NCBI GenBank assembly: GCA_002298145.1
Contig: DBMP01000025.1
Span: 124,001-188,000, forward strand
Length of the DNA: 64,000 nt
Reading direction: 5' to 3'
DNA from: Spartobacteria bacterium UBA695
GTDB taxonomy: Bacteria; Verrucomicrobiota; Verrucomicrobiia; Chthoniobacterales; Chthoniobacteraceae
Shown: piece after piece, positions 50,969 to 59,955 of the stretch
Position numbering within the stretch: the stretch's first letter is position 1
Layout of the letters: the number at the start of each line of letters is the position of its first letter
Program-made: the position numbers and the translations under genes
Notes under the pieces: model-generated
Told to the model about the DNA's origin: nothing
Database searches by the model: none
What the model saw: only the letters and a program-made list of their open reading frames with translations

Positions 50969-51374
50969 AAAACGTATGCGTGGTTTGCGCGGAGGCCGGG
51001 GCCGAGAGCGGCCACCCAAACACCATTGAAACTCTTACCAGATTGGTGGAAATGCCCGGAAGCTGCGAATCGGGCACCGTGGAACTGCTGATGGTACAGG
51101 CATAAAGAGCGGCGCTCTGGGCGACGGATTCACCATCGGCATCGAAGTAGCGGATGGCGGGAAAACTAAAGCTTCGGGTCACTATAATTTCCGAGGCAAG
51201 CCGCGATGCCGTGGCCGCGAGAACCGTATCGTTCGCTGTTTGGCGCCCCCCCTTCATCCCCACATCGAACAATCCCAGCAGCGCCATGAGGCAGAACGAA
51301 ATAAGCCCAATGGCGAGGGTCAACTCAACCAGGCTAAACGCGCTATCTTCCGGCACTTTAGCCCTGGTGTTCAT
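50946..51374 (-). CDS. Verru_Chthon cassette protein B-like, GspI-like pseudopilin (cassette 2)
   Basis: A 142-residue prepilin. Leader ends PEDSA, then FSLVELTLAIGLISFCLMAL with Glu at +5 and Ala at -1, the same atypical residue as in cassette 1 B. The C-terminal part (STNLVRVSMVFGWPLSAP) resembles the cassette 1 B protein (IHARLIVNWPPC) near its end, suggesting the two are orthologous members of separate cassettes. Its ATG overlaps the D stop (TCAT at 51371-51374 on the plus strand). Confidence 0.8.
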   Translation of the reverse strand: MNTRAKVPEDSAFSLVELTLAIGLISFCLMALLGLFDVGMKGGRQTANDTVLAATASRLASEIIVTRSFSFPAIRYFDADGESVAQSAALYACTISSSTVPDSQLPGISTNLVRVSMVFGWPLSAPASAQTTHTFYVTLPPQ

Positions 51375-51976
51375 GGGCGCTCGACTTTGAACGTTCCGGT
51401 AAGCGGGTTAATAATAATCTCGTAATAGTTGCCCCCGCTTGCTCCCGTCTTGGTCTCCTCGTTAATTCGCAATGTCGGGGAGACTGTCGTCGTGATTCCC
51501 TTGGTGGAAAGGCGCCCGTCGGGAAGAAACACCTGGAAGGCACAGTCTGCTGCCGAAATCTGGGTTCCCGCAATCGAAGGAAGTTCCGGGGTGAGAACCT
51601 GGGGGGTGTTATTAATGAAATTGTCGCTTCCTGAAGGGTCCACGGCGATGCCTTGCGGCAGGTGATTCCAACGGGTCACTGGTGTCCAGTTGGAGGTGCC
51701 GGATACTTTTTCAACCAATGCAAAGGCCCGATAGTTTGAGGTGGCGGTCGACGTTGTTTTAGCCATCACCAATGCGGTCATGACGCCTTTGGAGAGAGAA
51801 TTCTGGCGAGCTTGACTTGCAAGGTCGGCCACAAGATTTCCACCGGTCGAAACCCGGGCTGAATTGCCGGAGAACGTTGCTACACCAACGCCCGTCAGTG
51901 CCGACATGATGGCAATGACGAACAGCAATTCAATCAAGGAAAAACCACGAGTGCATTGAAGGCAGTTGCGGTCCAT
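51371..51976 (-). CDS. Verru_Chthon cassette protein D-like, GspH-like pseudopilin (cassette 2)
   Basis: A 201-residue prepilin and first gene of cassette 2: leader ends CTRG, then FSLIELLFVIAIMSALTGVG with Gly at -1 and Glu at +5. The later helix LVADLASQARQNSLSKGVMT corresponds to the GspH AREA-type segment, and FQVFLPDGRLSTKGI resembles the F.pdG motif near the end of GspH proteins. A frameshifted small exported protein lies just upstream on the same strand. The order D-B-C-A repeats that of cassette 1. Confidence 0.8.
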   Translation of the reverse strand: MDRNCLQCTRGFSLIELLFVIAIMSALTGVGVATFSGNSARVSTGGNLVADLASQARQNSLSKGVMTALVMAKTTSTATSNYRAFALVEKVSGTSNWTPVTRWNHLPQGIAVDPSGSDNFINNTPQVLTPELPSIAGTQISAADCAFQVFLPDGRLSTKGITTTVSPTLRINEETKTGASGGNYYEIIINPLTGTFKVERP

Positions 51977-52010
51977 AGGGAGAATTCGTTGCTGCTCAAT
52001 TTAGAATGCT

Positions 52011-52414
52011 TTAGTTTTCAATGATCTGAAAAATGGGCCTGGGGCCTGATTTTATTAGTGTGACGGTATCGATGACAAGCCGCCATTGGTTCTCATCGCT
52101 TACCACGGGAATTGATTTGGCACGTTTGCCATTGAGCTTACCGCCGAAAGCGTTTGATGGAATCCAGCGGTTCCCATGCGACGGCCATGACAAGTCGTTG
52201 CGTTTAAACTCCGGTGCAACTCAAGCGCATCTTCTCCATGGGGGCACTCTCCGCCGTCTGCCCTACTGCTGAGCCCGTTCCGGCGCTCGGGCGTCAAGGC
52301 TTGTGTCAGGTAGTTCCATTCCACGGTATTCCCGATCTCTGCTGCGAGGGGGGGAGGAGTAGCGGCAATGGATATGAGAGGAAAAGGTAAACGAGTAACA
52401 AACGAGGCTTGCAT
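52011..52414 (-). pseudogene. Frameshifted small exported protein upstream of cassette 2
   Basis: From ATG 52414 one frame reads a signal-peptide-like start (MQASFVTRLPFPLISIAAT) and continues AEIGNTVEWNYLTQALTPER to about 52220. A second frame then reads SWPSHGNRWIPSNAFGGKLN and NQWRLVIDTVTLIKSGPRPI before stopping at 52011. Together they would make a protein of about 134 residues broken by one frameshift. Two G/C homopolymer runs lie near the 5' end. I recognise no family; either a real mutation or a sequencing error. It sits between the FAD oxidoreductase and cassette 2, all on the minus strand. Confidence 0.4.
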
Positions 52415-52440
52415 AAGGGGGGGGAGGAGAAAGCGAAAGA

Positions 52441-53757
52441 CTAGTCAATAATTGACCCTTGCTTACGTAAAATACGCCTTAAATTTTGTGGATCAAGACG
52501 GGAAGGTATCTCTCCAGAAAGCACACAAAGAGCCGCGGCCGTGCCGGCAGCCTGACCAGTGGGCATCGCGGCACTTAGGACACGGACGGCGGAAAGAGCC
52601 TCGTGGGATGCAGACAGGCACCGTCCGCAGGCCAGCAAATTGTCCACGCCTTTGGCCACCAAGGAGCGATAGGGGATGGTATAATAGCCTCCAGGCGGAA
52701 GGAACCCTTCGGTGAGTTCCGTGTTGCCGCCAATGGGGCTGTGGATATCCACTGGATAGCTGTTGCATGCGATGGAATCCTCAAACTTTCTCTGGGTAAT
52801 GAGGTCTTCGCGTTGTAGTTCATACAGCCCCTCAATGCGGCGGGTTTCCCGCACACCCACCCTGCTGGCGATTTGAGTCAGGTAACACTTTTCGTAGCCG
52901 GGAATGTGCGGTTTCAAAAAGTCCTCCACGAATTCCTCCAACTGATAGCGGCCTTCCTTCTCCGCTTCCGCGAGTTGGCGTCCATCGGTTCCCTTATCAA
53001 CCAGAATACGAGTCACGTTGTGCGAATAGACGCCCGGTTTACCGGGAATGCGGAACGGGCCGGAAAGGGCCACGCCGGTCCGCGGATTGCGCCAATGGGA
53101 CCCTTGTTCGCGCAACGCATCCCACTTGGCCTGAACTTGATCCCATCCTGGCGTGCGGGACTCGTCAATGCCGCCGAGAACGAAGATCAGCGACAGGGCC
53201 TGTGTTTTCCCGTCACTCTGCCGACCCATGGGCGTGGAGAGCCCCGCAGCCCAAGCTACCTGGGCGTCGCCGGTGGCATCCACAAAAATCTGGGCATCGT
53301 AGCTTAACGTATTCTCCTTGTTGTAAAAGATCGCGGAGGTCAAACGGCGTCCGTCGCGATTTACCTCTAGTAACGGCGAATACGTCAACAGATCTACGCC
53401 AGCTTCATCGAGCATCTTGGTGAGTTCGATTTGCAGAACTTCGTTGTCGATAGGCAGCCATTCAGTGCTTTCAATGTCGCAGGAAAAAGCTCCGCGCTTT
53501 TGAAGTCGATTCATGATTTCCAGCGCAATCCCACCCACGACAAGGCGGTTTGCATTCGCTGCGCGAAAGCTGCTGAACGGCAGCCCGGTCACCCCATTTC
53601 CGCCAATATAAGGCATCGCATCCACCAGGAGCGTATGGGCTCCATTGCGAGCGGAAGCCAACGCCGCACAGCACCCCGCAAGCCCAGCGCCGACCACTAT
53701 TACCTCAAGCGAACCGGCAGATTGCACGGGAAGATGTATATCCTGAATTGGTCCCAT
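52441..53757 (-). CDS. FAD-dependent oxidoreductase (FAD_oxidored type)
   Basis: A 438-residue flavoprotein. The ADP-binding motif VVGAGLAGCCAALASARNG is near residue 20, followed by NGVTGLPFSSFRAAN. The middle has FVDATGDAQVAWAAGL, the conserved GD-containing flavin motif, and the C-terminus NLLACGRCLSASHEALSAVR then AMPTGQAAGTAAAL, both typical of the PF12831-like family common near polysaccharide genes in Verrucomicrobia and Planctomycetes. The reaction is unknown; no signal peptide is seen. ATG 53757 is preferred to a TTG at 53811. It precedes cassette 2 by about 465 bases. Confidence 0.82.
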   Translation of the reverse strand: MGPIQDIHLPVQSAGSLEVIVVGAGLAGCCAALASARNGAHTLLVDAMPYIGGNGVTGLPFSSFRAANANRLVVGGIALEIMNRLQKRGAFSCDIESTEWLPIDNEVLQIELTKMLDEAGVDLLTYSPLLEVNRDGRRLTSAIFYNKENTLSYDAQIFVDATGDAQVAWAAGLSTPMGRQSDGKTQALSLIFVLGGIDESRTPGWDQVQAKWDALREQGSHWRNPRTGVALSGPFRIPGKPGVYSHNVTRILVDKGTDGRQLAEAEKEGRYQLEEFVEDFLKPHIPGYEKCYLTQIASRVGVRETRRIEGLYELQREDLITQRKFEDSIACNSYPVDIHSPIGGNTELTEGFLPPGGYYTIPYRSLVAKGVDNLLACGRCLSASHEALSAVRVLSAAMPTGQAAGTAAALCVLSGEIPSRLDPQNLRRILRKQGSIID

Positions 53758-53926
53758 AAAAATATAAGTTTTGAATAGTTCTGAGTCTCTATTCAAATCG
53801 GGAATTCGCAATTCGGAACGCTTCCAATACTTTATTATATATGTTCAAAAACTGCTCGCTAAGTATTTTTAAAAATACTTTCTGTTTTATCAAACAGCAT
53901 GGCGGAGGGTATCAGAATGCCCCCGA

Positions 53927-54811
53927 TTACGGCTCTTGCGTCCGCAAATAGCGAGGCGCTTTGCCGAATACTTTTTTGCTCCAAGAAGAAAAATGGGACT
54001 GCGAATGAAAGCCCATATCTAGAGCGATGGCTTTGATGCTTCGGGAAGAATCCATCAGTGCCAACCGTGCGGCCCGAATGCGCTTTTGATCCCAATACTC
54101 TTTGGGCGTTTGCTTGGTATCGCGTACAAATAGTTTGTTAAACTGGCTAAGACTTAATCCATACTGCTTGGCCAAAATATGCTCCGAAAAAGGTTGATTT
54201 AACGGTTGAATATCCAATTCATGAATCGCGTTTCTGACTCTCTCATCCATGTGACTAAGTTCATTGGGGATCAATCCGAGGCGCTCCATGGCGGAAACGT
54301 AGGCACTCAGCCACCCGGAAAAGGTGCGATGGAAAGCCAAATGCTGGCGTAATGAACCGAGTCGATTTCCCAACTCCGAAGTCACGCCTGGAAAATATAC
54401 CGCCGCATTTCGTGCGAGCCGCTCGCTAATTCGGGTGAACTCCGCCAACTCCGAAGCCCGGATGGCCAGAGTTTTTGACCGATCGAAGAGTGGCTCACCG
54501 GTTGGCCATTCCGCATGAAACCGAATGGAGAGAAGTTGAATGTCGTCGCTGAATTCCTGCCAACCGTCTTCCTCGCGTGGAAATACCCAATAACCGGCTC
54601 CGAAGGTTTCTTGCTCAGATCTAAAGGTTAGTTTGACTTGTCCACGCCGAATCAACCACGCGGCCTGACCGATCGGGACGTAGGCGTGCTTTTTATAGAT
54701 GGCATCCAATGCTGTGTCATAAGCCCAACATAGCTGAAGACGGAGGCTCGCCCATACGCCCAAGCGAATCGGTTTTATTACAGCCGGTGTTTGCATGAGC
54801 AGATTTTGCAT
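53927..54811 (-). CDS. AraC-family transcriptional regulator
   Basis: A 294-residue activator with an N-terminal cupin-like effector domain (about 20-130; GQAAWLIRRGQVKLTF, GAGYWVFPREEDGWQEF) and a C-terminal double helix-turn-helix (about 190-290): LAKQYGLSLSQFNKLF and SRSIKAIALDMGFHSQSHFS, then FGKAPRYLR. It is divergent from the sugar symporter gene, with inverted repeats in the shared gap, so it probably controls the symporter and perhaps the surrounding locus in response to a sugar. Confidence 0.92.
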   Translation of the reverse strand: MQNLLMQTPAVIKPIRLGVWASLRLQLCWAYDTALDAIYKKHAYVPIGQAAWLIRRGQVKLTFRSEQETFGAGYWVFPREEDGWQEFSDDIQLLSIRFHAEWPTGEPLFDRSKTLAIRASELAEFTRISERLARNAAVYFPGVTSELGNRLGSLRQHLAFHRTFSGWLSAYVSAMERLGLIPNELSHMDERVRNAIHELDIQPLNQPFSEHILAKQYGLSLSQFNKLFVRDTKQTPKEYWDQKRIRAARLALMDSSRSIKAIALDMGFHSQSHFSSWSKKVFGKAPRYLRTQEP

Positions 54812-54833
54812 ACATACGATAAAGTTTTACAAG

Positions 54834-54866
54834 CACAATAAGTTGTGAAGTTTTCCGATAGAAAAC
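54834..54866. promoter_or_regulatory. Two inverted repeats in the araC-symporter intergenic gap
   Basis: CACAA-TAAG-TTGTG (54834-54847) and GTTTTC-CGATA-GAAAAC (54850-54866) sit back to back between the divergent AraC-type and MFS genes. They are candidate binding sites for the regulator. Confidence 0.4.
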
Positions 54867-54914
54867 ACTATAAGACCCAAGTTTTGCGCAGCATCAGAGA
54901 GTTCTATCCCAATA

Positions 54915-56405
54915 ATGTCACCGATTAGCGAAAATATTCCTGTTGCAGGCGCCTCCCATAAGCCTGATGCCATCGTTCTGTCGAAACATTGGAGGGAAGG
55001 GGCGAAAATAGGCGACAAAATTCCGCTCGGCCAAAAGCTTCTGTTTAGCTCAGGCGGTGTGATGGACTATGTTGTAACGACGCTAATTACCACTGTAATA
55101 TGGATGCCCTATTTTAATATCGGCCTCGGCCTCAGCCCGGCACTGCTCGGCGTGGTGCTCATGATATTGCGCGGTTGGGATGCTTTTGTGGACCCTGTTG
55201 TCGGCAATCTTTCGGATAACTTCCGCAGCCGGTGGGGGCGGCGGCGTCCGTTCATGTTTGTCGGCGCGGTGATGACGGCTGTGTTTTCGATACTAATCTG
55301 GCGTCTGCCATCCGGTACCAGCGAGACAGCTAAGGTAGTCTATTTGGTTGCAATCGGGATGCTTTTCTATGTCTCCTACAGTACGTGGGCGATGCCTTAC
55401 TATAGTTTGCAGTTGGAGTTGACACCCGACTACGATGAACGCACACGGCTGTCGGCCTGGATGGCGTTTTTCATCAAAGGGGGAGCTTTGTTGTCTGGCT
55501 GGACCATGGCGTTGCTGACCTCCCCACTCTTTGCCGATCCTGCAACCGGAAAGGCTGACATTGTTCATGGCGTGCGCGTCTGTAGCTGGCTGCTTGCGGG
55601 ATTGCTTTTGTTGTTGGGAATGCTCCCCGCGCTGTTCGTTAAGGAGCGCTATTATGCTGAAGCAAGTCAACAAGCGCGCGATCCATTTTGGGCCAGCATT
55701 AGGGAATCAGCTTCATGCAAGCCGCTCTGGAATCTTATTGGAGTCTCCTTCTTCTTGATCCTTGGCAGCGCGTCTGCCAGCAGCCTCGGGCAGTATATCA
55801 ATATCTACTACATCAATAATGGCAATATCGCCCAAGCGTCGGTGATTGCAGGGTGGATCTCGACGGTGACATTTGCGGCCGGCATCGTTGCCTTGCCATT
55901 TTGGACGTGGCTGGGTGAAAAGTACGACAAAAAAAGGGTTGTAACCATGTTGCTGGTAGGGAGCTTGGGGGGGCATCTCTTTAATTTATTCTGTTTACGC
56001 CCGGGCATGCCTTATTTGCAGTTGATCCCGAGCCTTTTCGTATCGATGGCAAGTTCGGCGCTGTGGCTTTTCATTCCATCCATGAAAGCGGATGTGGCCG
56101 ACTACGACGAACTCCATAGCACCCGCCGCCGTGAGGGTTCCCTGAACGCCTTTTATTCGTGGTTTGTCAAAGCAGCATTTACATGTGCGGCAGGCTTTGG
56201 AGGGGTGATGATTCAACTATCGGGATTTTGCGCCAGCCATGCCAGTCAATCGCCAGAGGTACTTTACCGTATGCGGTGGATTTATCTGTGCATGCCGGTT
56301 ATCGCCTGGGGAGGCACACTCTTGTTTATATGGAGATATCCGCTCAATCGACAGAGCATGGCTGAAATTAGAACCCTACTGGAACAGCGCAGAGGCATGA
56401 TGTAG
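54915..56405 (+). CDS. GPH-family (MFS) sugar:cation symporter
   Basis: A 496-residue transporter with about 12 membrane helices. The Gly-Pro-His family signature region is visible as ILRGWDAFVDPVVGNLSDNF followed by RSRWGRRRPFMFVG, which matches the D(P)xxG..SD.....GRRRP motif of glycoside-pentoside-hexuronide symporters. It would import oligosaccharides produced by the secreted enzymes. The helix 7 region (YINIYYINNGNIAQAS) and helix 11 motifs also fit. ATG at 54915 starts MSPISENIPVAG. A PEP-CTERM gene follows 174 bases downstream. Confidence 0.9.
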   Translation: MSPISENIPVAGASHKPDAIVLSKHWREGAKIGDKIPLGQKLLFSSGGVMDYVVTTLITTVIWMPYFNIGLGLSPALLGVVLMILRGWDAFVDPVVGNLSDNFRSRWGRRRPFMFVGAVMTAVFSILIWRLPSGTSETAKVVYLVAIGMLFYVSYSTWAMPYYSLQLELTPDYDERTRLSAWMAFFIKGGALLSGWTMALLTSPLFADPATGKADIVHGVRVCSWLLAGLLLLLGMLPALFVKERYYAEASQQARDPFWASIRESASCKPLWNLIGVSFFLILGSASASSLGQYINIYYINNGNIAQASVIAGWISTVTFAAGIVALPFWTWLGEKYDKKRVVTMLLVGSLGGHLFNLFCLRPGMPYLQLIPSLFVSMASSALWLFIPSMKADVADYDELHSTRRREGSLNAFYSWFVKAAFTCAAGFGGVMIQLSGFCASHASQSPEVLYRMRWIYLCMPVIAWGGTLLFIWRYPLNRQSMAEIRTLLEQRRGMM

Positions 56406-56467
56406 GAGCGGAAGTGCATGAGCAGTATTTGAATAAAAATAGTAAAATTCTAAAATTGAAACAAGTT

Positions 56468-56481
56468 GTCATTTTTATGAC
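56468..56481. promoter_or_regulatory. Inverted repeat upstream of the second PEP-CTERM gene
   Basis: GTCAT-TTTT-ATGAC is a perfect 5-4-5 inverted repeat about 100 bases upstream of the start at 56580. It could be an operator. Confidence 0.3.
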
Positions 56482-56579
56482 CGATGCAACAATTTACCCA
56501 ACTCAAGCCCCGGTTCCGACATTTTCTACCTCCAAGAAAATAAATGCACAGTTCTTAAAAAACTAACCTACCCCTGACT

Positions 56580-58820
56580 ATGACCCCATCGTCTATCAAT
56601 TCCAAAATCACACCCCTCTTGCTAGCCCCATTTTTGTTGGGAGTAAGCGCCGAACGTAGCATGGCCGCCTCTTATAGTACTTGGCAAAATACTTCAGGCG
56701 GAACCGCGCTTTGGAGTTCCGGTACCAATTGGAATTCTGGCATCCCTGGTGATGCGGGGCTCGTCTATTCTGGGTCGCTAACGAACACCGTGGTGGCCGT
56801 GATCGGTTCGACTACAAATAAGGCAATCACATTGGATTCGAACTATACGGTCCAAGGAATCCAGTTTAACACGGCGGGCACCACGTTGAATGGAACCAAC
56901 GGAGCGGTCCTCGGTGTTGGCCTCGGCGGAATTAGTCTGAACGCCACCAATATCACGATCAATCCAGCCGTATTAATCACGGGCCAGAGCACCACCATTT
57001 TCTATTCGAACTCCAGTAATACGCTAAACCTAGCGGGAGGGCTACGGTTAGATAACGCCTCGCAGTATTTGACGGTGAATTCCACAGTTTCGATTTCCGG
57101 GACGGTGATGGGAAATCTGACTGCGGTGTCGGGCTATTCCACTTACGTTCCCACAGCCGGCACTACGAAGCTGGGATTTACCGGCAATGGAACTGTCACT
57201 ATTTCCGGAGTGATCCAGGATAACGGCTTGGGCAACGTTACCGCATTAAGTTACAATGGGTATGGAAGCACCACCGACACGTTTACCGGTTCGTTGACAG
57301 TAACCAACGCCAATAACAGCTTTACCGGGGGCGTTTATTGGACGGCGGGCACATTAATTGTCGGTGCCAACTCGCTAAGCGGTGTCAATGGCGCATTGGG
57401 AAATTCAACATCGGCGATCAGTTTTGGTGCGACGACCAGCACCGTCACGGGAACGGCGGCCCTGCTTATCGGCGGAACCTACACCATCGGGCGCGATATT
57501 TTGGTAAAGGCCAACACGGGTTCTCAGGTGGCCATGCTCGGCGGCAATAATACTTCTGGAACATCAACCTATACCGGCAATATCACGATTGGCTCCTCCG
57601 GCAATACGCGAACGTTGACGCTGGTTTCGGGCTCTGGCGGGACGACGGTATTCAAAACGGGTTCGTGGGTGACCAATAATAGCGCAATCGTTATTGGTAC
57701 GGGTACCTATGCAGGCACCGTGGAATTGGACAACAATGTTACCACCACCGGCGGAGTGTCAGTCAACGTGGGCCAATTGAAAGTCAACAGCACCCTGACC
57801 AGCAATGTCGCCGTTGCGTCCGGCGCTTCCGTTATCGGGTCCGGTACAATCAACGGCGCTACTGCCGTCACCAGCGGCACGATCAACGGCAGCGGTTTGA
57901 CTTTGGGAGCCACGACCCTGCACGGAGCCAGCGCCCTTTCCGGGGTGAACAACGCCAGCAGCGTGACTATCGCGGACGGCACCACGACCCTTAGCGGGAC
58001 CACCACGGCTACGGGCGGCTTTTCCGTAAACGGGGCGACCCTTGCCGGTAGCGGCCAAGGGATGGGCACGGTTTCCGGCAGCAGTGCCACGATCAATGGC
58101 AGCGGCCTGAGCATTGGAGCCACCACACTTAAGGGTAATAGCACGCTAAGTGGCTACAACATTGCCAGTAGAGTGACGGTGAATAGCGGCACTACATCAC
58201 TGACGGGCACCACCCAATCCACTGGCACGCTTTCGGTCTCCGCGGGAGCCACGTTGAACGCCAACGGCACCATTGCGGGAAGCGCCAGCGTCAGCGGCTT
58301 GCTGAGTGGCAACAGCACGGTGACGGGCAATCTCGCGCTGACCAGCGGCACCATCTCCCCCGGCAACAGCGCGGGGATCACCACGGTGGAGGGCAACCTC
58401 ACCGTGGACCATAACTCCACATTGGTGGCGCAAGTGAGCGGAACGGTGGCGGGAATCTCCTATGATCAGGTGAAGGTTAGCGGAAATGTCACCCTTGACG
58501 GCACGCTGGATCTTACCTCACTGAGCGGCTTGACGATGGGCGAGACAATCACCCTTATCGACAATACCGGCAGCGGCACCACGACGGGATACTTTTCTAC
58601 AATCCTCACAAGCGGTTCCACCTACACGGTCACCTCGAACTCCAACTATACGTTTACCTCGGGCACCACGGAATACCTCTTGAGCTTCTCCTCCAAAACC
58701 GATGGAGACGCCAACTACAACGACGTGACCCTGTCGGTCGTTCCGGAACCGAGCACCTGGGCGATGTTGGTGGGTGGTGTTGGCATGCTCGCCTTTGGGC
58801 AACGCCTGCGCCGTAAATAG
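56580..58820 (+). CDS. PEP-CTERM surface protein with beta-strand repeats (2)
   Basis: A 746-residue exported protein. Signal peptide (KITPLLLAPFLLGVSAERSMAA, about 9-30) is followed by beta-helix-like Gly/Ser/Thr repeats and a PEP-CTERM signal: VPEPSTW at 721-727, a helix (AMLVGGVGMLAFG) and RLRRK. The last 250 residues are closely similar to those of the 1329-residue protein encoded at 40315-44304, including LSVSAGATLNANGTIAGSAS, YDQVKVSGNVTLDGTLDLTS, and ETITLIDNTGS. The N-terminal part, with its YSTWQNTSGGTALWSSGTNW start, is different. Probably sorted by an exosortase encoded elsewhere. Confidence 0.88.
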   Translation: MTPSSINSKITPLLLAPFLLGVSAERSMAASYSTWQNTSGGTALWSSGTNWNSGIPGDAGLVYSGSLTNTVVAVIGSTTNKAITLDSNYTVQGIQFNTAGTTLNGTNGAVLGVGLGGISLNATNITINPAVLITGQSTTIFYSNSSNTLNLAGGLRLDNASQYLTVNSTVSISGTVMGNLTAVSGYSTYVPTAGTTKLGFTGNGTVTISGVIQDNGLGNVTALSYNGYGSTTDTFTGSLTVTNANNSFTGGVYWTAGTLIVGANSLSGVNGALGNSTSAISFGATTSTVTGTAALLIGGTYTIGRDILVKANTGSQVAMLGGNNTSGTSTYTGNITIGSSGNTRTLTLVSGSGGTTVFKTGSWVTNNSAIVIGTGTYAGTVELDNNVTTTGGVSVNVGQLKVNSTLTSNVAVASGASVIGSGTINGATAVTSGTINGSGLTLGATTLHGASALSGVNNASSVTIADGTTTLSGTTTATGGFSVNGATLAGSGQGMGTVSGSSATINGSGLSIGATTLKGNSTLSGYNIASRVTVNSGTTSLTGTTQSTGTLSVSAGATLNANGTIAGSASVSGLLSGNSTVTGNLALTSGTISPGNSAGITTVEGNLTVDHNSTLVAQVSGTVAGISYDQVKVSGNVTLDGTLDLTSLSGLTMGETITLIDNTGSGTTTGYFSTILTSGSTYTVTSNSNYTFTSGTTEYLLSFSSKTDGDANYNDVTLSVVPEPSTWAMLVGGVGMLAFGQRLRRK

Positions 58821-58838
58821 GTATTGCCCCGTTCTGGA

Positions 58839-58854
58839 TAAACCTCGTGGTTTA
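58839..58854 (+). terminator. Hairpin after the second PEP-CTERM gene
   Basis: TAAACC-TCGT-GGTTTA forms a 6-4-6 hairpin 19 bases after the stop, followed by ATTTCTCTCC. It is a weak terminator candidate. The rest of the 256-base gap to 59077 shows nothing clear. Confidence 0.4.
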
Positions 58855-59076
58855 ATTTCTCTCCATTTTGAGCTGAGATTTCTTAAAACAATCAAACTAT
58901 TCATCCAAAGTTATTGGGGTTAGGGTGATTGGCTTCCCTGTTTCTTTAGCCTAAGCCGATTTGCTCGTATCCCTACTTTTCCGATGATCAATTAATAGAT
59001 GCAACACAAATACGGTTGAGTTGAACAACGGATCATCAATCTGAACTGACAAAAACCAGCGCCAGCATGCTAATAT

Positions 59077-59943
59077 ATGTTTAATTTATTCGAATATCAT
59101 TTCTTGAGTAAGCAAAGAGGGCTTGAAACCCCGCAACAGGTCCCTGATTGTACGGATAGCTGTTCGCTGTTTCGTTTTATCATTTTAATATTCATTGTCC
59201 TATCTTTTGCTTGTGTGGGACAGGGGGCCGTGCCCGTCGTATTGGATCTCGGCAATGGCGTAGACGTCGCTCTGAATCCATTTGGGGCCATTGAAAAGAT
59301 TTCCACTCCAGGAACTTCACTTGTCGCGCGGAGTCAGATTTTCTTGCAAAAACAGAAAGGGACGATTTACCAAGGGGCGGAATATGTGCCGGAAAGTGAA
59401 TTAAAAATCTCCTCGACCAAGGAGGAAACAAAAGTCCAAGGAGTCCTTCTCGGTGAGCAATCCCAGAATGCGGAAAAGGTGGCAACGTTTTCCGTGTCGT
59501 ATAAAAAGTTGGCGAACGGCGTCCTCGGGCTCACGGCGGAGATTACCTATCTCACCGATGCCTCTTGGCAGATCCCGGCGCAGTTCACCTTTACGTTTCC
59601 TTTGCCTGTTGATAAAGCGCCGACAGAATCGGATTACTCGGGAGCATCCATCGTTGTCGTAGACCACGAGAACACGGAACGGAGCTACAAAGTTTCCGAT
59701 AAAGTTCTCGCGTTTACGGGTTACGGGTTCACCTCCGCAAGCATCGAAAAGAACGGGCGCTCCGTCACCGTTCAACCTCAGAGCAACACCGTCTTGTCTC
59801 TCCAAGACGGGCGCAGTTTCGGGGCAAACTATTTGAAAGTCAGTCTTGCCGCGCGCCAGCCGGAATGGAAATCTCCCTTTGCCTTCGCTGCCGGCACGAA
59901 GCAGAGCTTCAGCGGCAATGTCACCTTCCAGAGCGCGAAATAA
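59077..59943 (+). CDS. Exported hypothetical protein preceding the GH-A-like gene
   Basis: A 288-residue protein. A hydrophobic segment at about residues 32-50 (FRFIILIFIVLSFACVGQG) is a signal peptide or anchor, oddly far from the start; an alternative TTG at 59107 would shorten the leader by ten residues. The mature part is beta-rich and polar (VPVVLDLGNGVDVALNPFGA, ANGVLGLTAEITYLTDASWQ), reminiscent of a beta-sandwich accessory domain. No enzyme motif. It is 12 bases upstream of the large GH-A-like gene on the same strand, so the two probably act together. Confidence 0.7.
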   Translation: MFNLFEYHFLSKQRGLETPQQVPDCTDSCSLFRFIILIFIVLSFACVGQGAVPVVLDLGNGVDVALNPFGAIEKISTPGTSLVARSQIFLQKQKGTIYQGAEYVPESELKISSTKEETKVQGVLLGEQSQNAEKVATFSVSYKKLANGVLGLTAEITYLTDASWQIPAQFTFTFPLPVDKAPTESDYSGASIVVVDHENTERSYKVSDKVLAFTGYGFTSASIEKNGRSVTVQPQSNTVLSLQDGRSFGANYLKVSLAARQPEWKSPFAFAAGTKQSFSGNVTFQSAK

Positions 59944-59955
59944 TACATCCTTTCT

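Noticed and set aside
40020..52446. GACTAGTC palindromes at about 40022, 40147, 48501 and 52439
   Set aside because: Four copies of an eight-base site in 64 kb is only mildly above chance, and two copies are in or touching coding sequence.
40315..58820. Beta-strand-repeat proteins as classical type V autotransporters
   Set aside because: Neither has a C-terminal beta-barrel; both end in a PEP-CTERM sorting signal instead.
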